Positions 56,517-64,000 of a DNA stretch of 64,000 nt are shown piece after piece. Numbering within the stretch: the first letter of the stretch is position 1; each line of letters begins with the position of its first letter. Source of the DNA: Annona cherimola (lineage: Eukaryota; Streptophyta; Magnoliopsida; Magnoliales; Annonaceae); assembly GCA_030490835.1 (NCBI GenBank), contig CM059975.1, positions 49,715,174 through 49,779,173 on the forward strand, given 5' to 3'. Position numbers and translations under genes: made by a program. The notes beneath the pieces are model-generated. The model was given only the letters and a program-made list of their open reading frames with translations, was not told where the DNA came from and ran no database searches.

Positions 56517-58361
56517 TGTTGGAAATATATGGAAAATAAGTCAAGTCTATGTTTTGATGATTAACAAATCAATTTGAGTAAGTTTTGGTTACTAACATGT
56601 TTGTGGAAATGACTTAAGGTTATAAATTTGAAGAATATGAAGCATGGCAAGTCAAGTCGATTTTTTCCAACTCAACTCAGGCTTCGACTTAGGCCAAGTC
56701 GATCCCCAAGTCGACTCAAGAAGCGACTTCAAGACGTCATTCCCTTCCAGAGTTGAAATCGAGAATGAGAGGTGCCGAAGTCGCATCCCAAGTCGACTCC
56801 GCTTGCGACTTGGGTGAAGTCGCAGACCAAGTCGACTCCAGCATCGACTTCGAAACGTCATTTCCTTCCAGAGTTGAAATCGAGAACGAGAATTGCCGAA
56901 GTCGCATCCCAAGTCGACTTCGCTTGCGACTTGAGGTGAAGTCGTAGACTAAGTTGACTCCAGTAGCGACTTGGAGGCGTCATTTCTGTCCAGAGTTGAA
57001 ACCGAGAATAAGGGCTGCCGAAGTTGCATCCCAAGTCGACTCCGCATGCGACTTGGGTGAAGTCGCAGATCAAGTCGACTCCGACTTCGACTTCAATACG
57101 GAAACATGCAGATCAAGATAACTCAATGGTAGATTCAAGAGTTTCAAAAGAAGATGAATGTAGAAGACAACTCAAAGACTCAAGACTCAAGACATGAAGT
57201 CAAACGCGAGAATTATAAAGAGTCTCAAAGGAAGAACAACCAAACAATAAAGGAATTCAAGCAAGCAATGCATTCCAAGATTCAAGTACTCAAGAACTCA
57301 AGAAAAGTAATCCAAGGTATTTTATGTAAAGAGATACAAGGGATAACATTCAATATGAAGAAAATCTAATGATCAAAGTCATCTCTGAAGATTTCAAGTT
57401 CATCAAGCAAACTGCCGAGGTGAAGTCGCACCCGAAGTCGACTCCACCTGCGACTTGGGTCAAGTCGAGGACCAAGTCGACCCAGTTAGGAACTTGAAGG
57501 AGTTGCGAACTGGCGAAGTAGCACCCAAAGTCGACTCCATCTGCGACTTAGGTAAAGTCGCACCCGAAGTCGACTCCACCTGTAACTTGGGTCGCAACGG
57601 TCGAAAAATTTTCGAACGTTGGCACATTAAATGCGCGTCACCTACCTCCAAACGTTCGGATTCCCTCCACAATTATAAAAGGCATTCAATATGAACGAGG
57701 AGGGTAGCTGAGAATCATTAAGTGTGCATAACTCCCATCTTCAAGAGCATTAAGTGATCAAGCCATCATAAAGAAGAAGAACTCCGAGTTCAAACTGGCA
57801 AAAGCTTCTTATTGAATCAGCAACACTGCTGTACAAGTTCTTCTCTGCGTCAAAACTGCCTCTACACAACAGTAACGTGTATAAACTTTCTTTTATTCTT
57901 ATTGTTGTATTGAACTTGATTTAGTTTGGGTAACTAAGATCAAGTGTAAGCAAAGTAGGGTGTGATTGGAGTGGAACTCGTCACCTACTTGTGTTGTGTA
58001 TTGTTGATGCCCCCTAGAGCTAGAATCTAGAAGAGAGCAGAGGCTCTGGTTGTATATACCCCCTAGAGCTAGAATCTAGAATAGAGTAGAGACTCTAGTT
58101 GTATTCGCGGAATACATAGTAGAACCCAAGTCACACGGGGTGTGAGCTTGGAAGAGTGGAGTAGGGAGGTTGCCCGAACCACTATAAAATCTTGTGTGTT
58201 CATTTTTATTTCTGCTTTATACACTATATTGCTTTCCACTTTGTTTCTTCGTAAAGGGGACTAGATTAATTCGGGGTAAAGTTTCTGTTTAAGTTGAAAA
58301 TTTTTAAATACCCAATTCACCCCTCCCCCCTTGGGTAATTGTCATTAACTCGGGACCAACA
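56517..58361 (+). repeat. SIRE element 5' LTR
   Basis: 1845 bp, starting TGTTGGAAAT and ending GGGACCAACA. It carries two AAGTCG/CGACTT clusters (about 56655-57090 and 57420-57585) and TATAAAAGG near 57673. The unit 'ccccctagagctagaatctaga' is duplicated at about 58010 and 58060. The first cluster has a larger tandem unit with 'ccttccagagttgaaatcgaga'. Confidence 0.93.
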
Positions 58362-58363
58362 AG

Positions 58364-58375
58364 TGGTATCAAAGC
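58364..58375 (+). other. Primer-binding site of the SIRE element (Met-tRNA)
   Basis: TGGTATCAAAGC, one mismatch from the initiator-Met-tRNA complement, two bases after the LTR end. Confidence 0.9.
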
Positions 58376-58409
58376 AGGTCTTTGAGTTATACCAAAGAGA
58401 TCTTTTGAT

Positions 58410-60281
58410 ATGGCATCCCAATCGACTTCCGTTCCCGCATTTACCGAAGGCCAATCTTTTACTAGGCCACCATTGTTTGATGGGAACAATTTCGGCTATT
58501 GGAAGCTTCGTATGAAACAACTCATCATGGCTACAGATATAGACTCTTGGATTGCAATCCAAGATGGTGTGATTTTGCCTATTGATGAAAGAGCTTCCAA
58601 GTGGACCGATGAGGAAGTGAAAACTGTTAAGAGCAATGCTAAGACTATGAATTCTTTATTTTGTGCTCTTACGGCTTCCGAATATGATAGAGTATCCTCT
58701 TGTTTAACTGCCAAAGAAATATGGGATACTTTAACATCTATATATGAAGGAACTTCTCAAGTCCAAGGGACAAGGAGAAATATTTTGATTGGAGAGTTGG
58801 AAAGCTTTAGAATGCTAGATACAGAAAATATTTCTGAAATATTTGCTAGATTCTCTAAACTTACTAATGCTTTAAAAGGTCTTGGAAAAGCAATTTATGA
58901 ATCGGAGCAGGTCATGAAGATTCTAAGGGCCCTACCCGAATCATGGACTCTGAAAATTACTGTAATAGAAGAAGCAAAGGACTTGAACACATTGAAGCTA
59001 GAAGACCTTATTAGCTCACTAATGTCACATGAGCTAATCAAGAAAAGAAATGAAGATCACCACAAAGGAAAAAGAGCAATTGCACTAAAAGTCACCCATA
59101 ACTCGGATGAATCCGCCTCATCATTTCACAATGACGATGAAGACATTGCTCTACTCACACGCAGATTTCGAAAGTTTGTGAGGAATGAAAAGAACTTCAA
59201 AGACTTCAAAGAGAGATCACGAAAAGAGAAGAAGAAGGAGGCTACAAAATGCTATAGATGCGGCGGTATGGGACATATGCAAGCTCAATGTCCTACACCC
59301 GAAGAGAAATCAAAGGATTAACAACAAAGGAGGGAAAGACATGAAAGCAGAAAATTCCAAAGGCCAAAGGGAAGAGGAATGTACGTGAACGAAGAAACTT
59401 CATCATCAAGTAGCTCCTCAACCGACGATTTTGAAGCGGCAAATTGTGCAAGAATATGTTGTGTGGCGCGGATTGAGCAAGAAGAAAATTTGTTGTGTTT
59501 GAACACAACGGAAGTTTTGGAAGAACAAACTACTTCAACAAAGTGTACAAGTAATGAAGAGGTAACTTCCAAACTTTGTCATTCTCAATCTACATATTCT
59601 TCTTTTCAAGAATGTCTCAAATGTGCTGAATTAGAAGAATTACAACATGCATATGATTCATTATATGAGGAAATCAAAAAGCTAGGAAATAAGTTATCAT
59701 TAAAGAGACAACAATGCAATTCCATTATTATTGTAAATGAAAAACTAGCTGAAAGTACATCAAAACTGAAAGATGAAAATGAATTGCTTTTGAAAGAAGT
59801 AGAGAAATTGAAAAAGGAGAACGAATCCTTAAATGAATTATTAGCTAAATTCTCTAATCCAGGAGAAAATGTAAAAATATTTCTGAACATGACCTCACAA
59901 ACAAATAAAAGAGGTCTTGGATACTCCACATTTGAGCAAAGAGAAAGTGGCAAGTCGAATGTGCCAATACTTGAGAAAAATCAAACCAAAACTGCACCTA
60001 TCTACAAGCCCAAATGGAAACATACTACGTGGACTAGAAGGCCAATTGTTGAATCAATACATACTTGGAGGCCTACTCCTAGATTACCAATGGCTTGCAA
60101 TTTTTGCAATAAGATGGGTCATAAAGTCCATAGATGTAATTTTAAGAAACTATATGACCATGGTGCAAAATTAGTTTGGGTTCCAAGAAACACAAGATTT
60201 GGGCTTTCAAAGATAGAACAACAAAGATTAAATCAGTTTACTAACCCAAATGGACCCATAAAAAGGGTACCAAAGAGATAA
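58410..60281 (+). pseudogene. gag: gag of the SIRE element
   Basis: Nucleocapsid polyprotein. The ATG at 58410 opens a 303-residue segment with the Copia gag (UBN2) fold: RPPLFDGNNFGYWK, EIWDTL, VMKILRALPESW. It ends in a CCHC knuckle CYRCGGMGHMQAQC. A TAA at 59319 interrupts it. The same frame resumes at 59322 and runs to 60281 with a Ser-rich linker, a long Lys/Glu coiled-coil (about 59620-59860) and a second knuckle CNFCNKMGHKVHRC. SIRE gags have such long C-terminal extensions. Reading near 59320-59380 may involve compensating small shifts. The stop at 60279 falls just before pol and may be the natural gag end. Confidence 0.9.
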
Positions 60282-63200
60282 AATTTATTTATTCATTTTT
60301 TTCAGATATGTTTCAAGGCAAAGGCAAGCAACGTTTGGTTCATGGATAGTGGTTGCTCAAGGTATATGACCGGTGAAAGAAGTTTATTTCATAAACTCAA
60401 GCCTTGCAACGATGGAACTATTGCTTTTGGAAATAATGAGAAAGGTAAAATCAAAGGTAAAGGAAACATTTATAATATTTCAAATGCATGTATGGAAGAT
60501 GTATTATTTGTTAAAGGACTCAAGCACAATTTAATGAGTATTAGCCAATTATGTGACAAAGGATACAAGGTTGTGTTTGAATCATCTATATGTAATGTAT
60601 TTGATGGAGAACATATCATGTTTAGCGGAAAGAGACATGGAAATGTATATTTGGTTTCACTGGATGAACTAGATGGTCAATGTCTAATGGCCATTGACAA
60701 TGATCCATGGGTTTGGCATAAGAGGCTTGGGCATATAAACATGACAAATATAAAGACCCTATAGAAGAAGAGTTTGGTAGAAGGATTGCCTAAATTGAAA
60801 TATGACAAAGATAAAATTTGCAAGACATGTCAATTGTCAAAACAACCTAAAATGCCTTTCTCTACCAAAAAGGAGATTTTCACGACTAGGCCACTTGAAT
60901 TTCTACACATGGATCTATATGGGCCATCTGACATTTTAACCATTGGTGGAAAGAAATATGTGTTTGTAATAGTTGATGATTTTTCAAGATTCACATGAGT
61001 AATTCTCTTAGCTAGCAAATATGAAGCCTTCTCTATGTTTGCAACTTTTGTAAACTTGGTGCAAAATGAAAAACAATGTACTATTATGACCATTAGAAGT
61101 GATCATGATGGTGAGTTTGAAAATAAACGATTCATAGAATTATGCAATGAAAAAGGAATTCATCACACATTTTCTGCACCAATAACACCACAACAAAATG
61201 GAGTGGTTGAAAGGAAAAATAGAACTATACAAGAGATGGCTAGAACAATGCTAAATGAGAGTAAATTATCCAAGAAATTTTGGGGTGAAGCTGTAAGTAC
61301 AGCTTGTCATGTGTTGAACCGAGTTACCATTAGAGCAATCTTGAAAAAGACCCCATATGAGCTATGGAAAGGTAGAAAACCAAATATTTCATATTTTCAT
61401 GCCTTTTGTTGCACATGTTATGTTTTGAACAATGGGAAAACCAACTTGGGAAAATTGGATGCTAAAAGTGATGAGGCAATATTCCTTGATTACTGATTAA
61501 ATAGCAAAGCATATAGAGTCTTCAATAAAAGAAACTAAGTTGTAGAAGAGTCAATACATGTTGTTTTTGATGAATGTAACCCATGCTCCAAAAGAAAAGA
61601 TGATTTAAGTGATGCAGATGATGTCATAAGCAATCTTGAAAAACTGCATTTGGAGAAACAAGAAGAATCCATGGAGGAAAGGGTAAGTGAAGGTAATAAT
61701 TCCTATAAACCTCCAACTAATTTAAAATTCAAACATGCCCATCCAATTGAGCAAGTTATAGGGAATGTTTATGAAGGTGTAAACACTAGAAGGTCAAAAC
61801 AAAATGTTTGTGGACAATACGCCTTTGTATCCAAAATTGAACCATCCACTATTGATCAAGCTCTTGATGATAAAAACTGGATCATAGCAATGCAAGAAGA
61901 GCTAAATCAATTTGAAAGAAATCAAGTTTGGCATCTTGTTCTAAGACCAAAAGATTGTACTATCATTGACACAAAATGGGTCTTTAGGAACAAATTAGAT
62001 GAAAGTGAACTTGTAGTGAGAAACAAAGCTAGACTTGTGGTAAAGGGATACTCACAAGAAGAAGGAATAGATTTTGAAGAATCCTATGCCCCGGTTGCTA
62101 GATTAGAACCTATTCGTATCTTACTAGCTTTTGCATCTCACATGAACTTTAAATTGTTTCAAATGGATGTTAAAAGTGCATTTTTGAATGGATATATAAA
62201 TGAAGAGGTGTATGTTGAACAACCACCTGGATTTGAGGAGAAAGATCAATCTAAATTTGTATACAAATTAACCAAAGCATTATATGGATTAAAACAAGCT
62301 CCAAGAGCTTGGTATGAGAGATAAAGCAAATTTTTGATTGATCATGACTTTCAAAAGGGAAAGGTAGACACCACTTTGTTTATCAAATATAAAGAAAAAG
62401 TTATCTTGATTATTCAAATTTATGTTGATGATATTATTTTTGGTGCTACTAATGAGATTCTTTATCAAGAATTTTCTAAGCTTATGCAGAAAGAATTTGA
62501 GATGAGTATGATGGGGGAGCTGAATTTCTTCCTTGGACTACAAATCAAGCAACTAAATGAAGGGATTTTCATCAACCAGTCCAAGTATATGAAAGAAATG
62601 TTGAAGAAGTTTGCCACGGAAAACAGCAAAGGGGCAAACACGCCGATGAGCTCAACAATTAAAATTGACAAAGATGAGAAAGAAAAAATAATTGATTTAA
62701 AATTATATAGAAGCATGATAGGTTCTTTATTATATTTGACTGCTTCTAGGCCTGATATATTGTTTAGTGTATGTATGTGCTCTAGATTTCAATCATGTCC
62801 CAAAGAATCACACTTGGTAGCTGTAAAAAGAATTTTCAGATTTTTAGTAGACACTACCAACATAGGACTTTGGTATCTAAAGGGCTCTAATTTTGATCTA
62901 ATCGGCTACTCGAATGCGGATTTTGCCGGTTACAAAGTAGATAGAAAAAGCACTAGTGGAACATGTCAGTTTCTTGGGAACATGTTGGTTTCATGGTTTT
63001 CACGAAAATAAACCAGTGTTGCTCTATCTACGGCGGAAGCCGAATACATTGCCGCCGGGAGCTGTTGTGCCCAATTGCTTTAGATGAAACAACAACTCAG
63101 GGATTATGGCATGAATTTTAAAGATATACCTATTAAATGTGATAATACTAGTGCAATATGTTTAACTAAAAATCCAGTATTGCATTCTAGGACCAAGCAT

Positions 63201-63365
63201 ATAGACCTTAAACATTATTTTATTAGAGAACCTGTAGAAAATCATGACATATGTTTGGAATATGTAAGAACAGAGGATCAAATTGCAGATATATTCACCA
63301 AACCTCTTGCAAAAGAATCATTTTATAAAATTATAAATGATATGGGAACGCTTGAATTAACTTAG
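60282..63365 (+). pseudogene. pol: pol of the SIRE element: protease, integrase, RT, RNase H
   Basis: One frame, the same as gag, can be followed to the end with seven in-frame stops (60762, 60996, 61494, 61536, 62322, 63009, 63081) and no frameshift. Protease has MDSGCSRYMTG at about 60342. The gag-pre-integrase zinc finger has HKRLGH and CKTCQLSKQ. Integrase has HMDLYGP, RSDHDGEF and NGVVERKNRT, with the catalytic acids present. RT has [27 protein letters not shown] and YVDDIIFGAT (about 62421). RNase H has YSNADFAG, STAEAEYIAA, KHIDLKHYFIRE and DIFTKPL. Copia order is clear. Two stops replace expected Trp codons (60996, 63081). Confidence 0.93.
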
Positions 63366-63691
63366 CAAAGCACAAACTGAGGGGGAGCACAGGTTCAGGG
63401 GGAGCAACCCCACCATTCTCAAAAAGTTTTACCCACTCTATCTCAATTTTTTTTGATACATTGACAAAAAGGGGGAGAAGAGATCGGGATTTGAGTCTAA
63501 GTGGTCCTGAGAAGAGATCGGGATTTGAGTCTAAATTTTTATGAATGGTTTTAAGTTTTTATTTGAATGTTTTAAACTTGATTGTTTGCATGAGTATGAT
63601 AAAAACTTCAAAATACAAAATTGACATGTTTTTAAGATATTGAAAGCTATACACTCAAATCAGTTTTGTCAATCATCAAAAAGGGGGAGGT
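63366..63691 (+). other. SIRE 3' untranslated region with PPT
   Basis: Contains several G-rich purine tracts (GGGGGAGCA, AAAAAGGGGGAGAAG) before the final PPT AAAAAGGGGGAGG at 63678-63690. It also has a 26-bp direct repeat, each copy containing GATCGGGATTTGAGTC, at 63476-63501 and 63508-63533. No env-like ORF. Confidence 0.85.
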
Positions 63692-64000
63692 TGTTCGAAA
63701 TATATGAAAAATAAGTCAAGTCTATGTTTTGATGATTAAAAAATCAATTTGAGTAAGTTTTGGTTACTAACATGTTTGTGGAAATTACTTAAGGTAATAA
63801 ATTTGAAGAATATGAAGCAAGACAAGTCAAGTCGATTTCCAACTCAACTTAGGCTTCGACTTAGGCCAAGTCGATCCCCGAGTCGACTCAAGAAGCGACT
63901 TCAAGAAGTCATTCCCTTCCAGAGTTGAAATCGAGAATGAGAGGTGCCGAAGTCGCATCCCAAGTCGACTTCGCTTACGACTTGGGTGAAGTCGCAGACC
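63692..64000 (+). repeat. SIRE element 3' LTR, start only
   Basis: Starts TGTTCGAAAT directly after the PPT and follows the 5' LTR to the window end, including the first AAGTCG/CGACTT repeats. I count about 12 substitutions and one 3-bp indel against 56517-56829. Confidence 0.92.

Larger units (their letters stand above)
56517..64000 (+). mobile_element. SIRE/Maximus-like Ty1/Copia retrotransposon (3' LTR cut by window end)
   Basis: It has a 5' LTR, PBS, gag, pol (protease, integrase, RT, RNase H in Copia order), a PPT-rich tail and the start of the 3' LTR. It inserted into LTR I after aaatt (56512-56516), and the partner duplication is outside the window. LTR starts differ by roughly 4% over the 309 bp comparable. 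It is coding-dead through in-frame stops. The SIRE call rests on the UBN2-type gag with extended coiled-coil tail, PBS and PPT form. No env-like ORF is present. Confidence 0.9.

Noticed and set aside
60240..60310. Possible mini-intron between gag and pol of the SIRE element (pyrimidine tract then CAG)
   Set aside because: The only possible donor would give an intron of about 40 bp, too short for plants. A stop between gag and pol explains the gap.

Overview
This is plant nuclear DNA, AT-rich, and made almost entirely of nested LTR retrotransposons. The evidence for a plant host is a Tekay/Del-like Ty3/Gypsy chromovirus with a C-terminal chromodomain remnant, a SIRE/Maximus-like Ty1/Copia element, initiator-Met-tRNA primer-binding sites (TGGTATCAGAGC type) and a Tourist-like MITE. 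I think a flowering plant with a repeat-rich genome is likely, but no host gene is visible and the species cannot be named. No intact coding gene, RNA gene or CRISPR array was found. Every large ORF is a decayed retroelement gene, and the many short ORFs in the AT-rich LTRs look like chance.

Left half (1 to about 35.3 kb). An autonomous-type chromovirus (element A, + strand) runs from a truncated 5' LTR (1-977) through PBS, a broken accessory ORF, gag, protease, RT, RNase H, integrase and chromodomain to a PPT and 3' LTR at 32363. It has been opened by a SIRE solo LTR (1714-3383, TSD acaca), a 292-bp MITE inside the third gag zinc knuckle (5236-5527, TSD taa), a gag-only relative (element B, 5631-27125, TSD tactg) and a second SIRE solo LTR inside integrase (29917-31620, TSD cacta/catta). 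Element B itself contains element C (7369-20912, minus strand, TSD actct), a 13.5-kb gag-remnant element with 5.3-5.7-kb LTRs, and solo LTR D (22620-25924, TSD tggac).

Middle (35.3-43.8 kb). Here lie truncated and rearranged LTR pieces: a 0.3-kb end of an unrelated element with a terminal palindrome, a 5.6-kb LTR (J) lacking its start, the first 1.6 kb of a minus-strand LTR (L), a SIRE LTR fragment, and 365 bp of unassigned sequence (43471-43835).

Right half (43.8-64 kb). A plus-strand half-LTR (K) abuts a minus-strand gag-only element (H, 45209-55025). H was split by solo LTR G (48336-52333, TSD gacta) and by an LTR fragment M. Another plus-strand LTR (I, from 55026) was then hit by a SIRE element (56517 to beyond the window) with complete but stop-riddled gag and pol.

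How the parts relate: A, B, C, G, H, I, J, K and L share LTR termini (TGTGANACCC at the start, GGGGCGCCACA at the end), and the elements with internal regions share PBS, PPT and a hairpin just before the PPT. They differ greatly in LTR length (1.05 to 5.7 kb). B, C and H carry no RT or integrase, so A-type chromoviruses are the natural source of their replication proteins. The LTRs carry conserved small structures that ordinary annotation does not explain: an array of short palindromes with compensating stem changes, a GC-rich block with a covarying hairpin, TGGACGTCCA palindromes, and a core-promoter module built around GTGGGNCCCAC and a TATA box.
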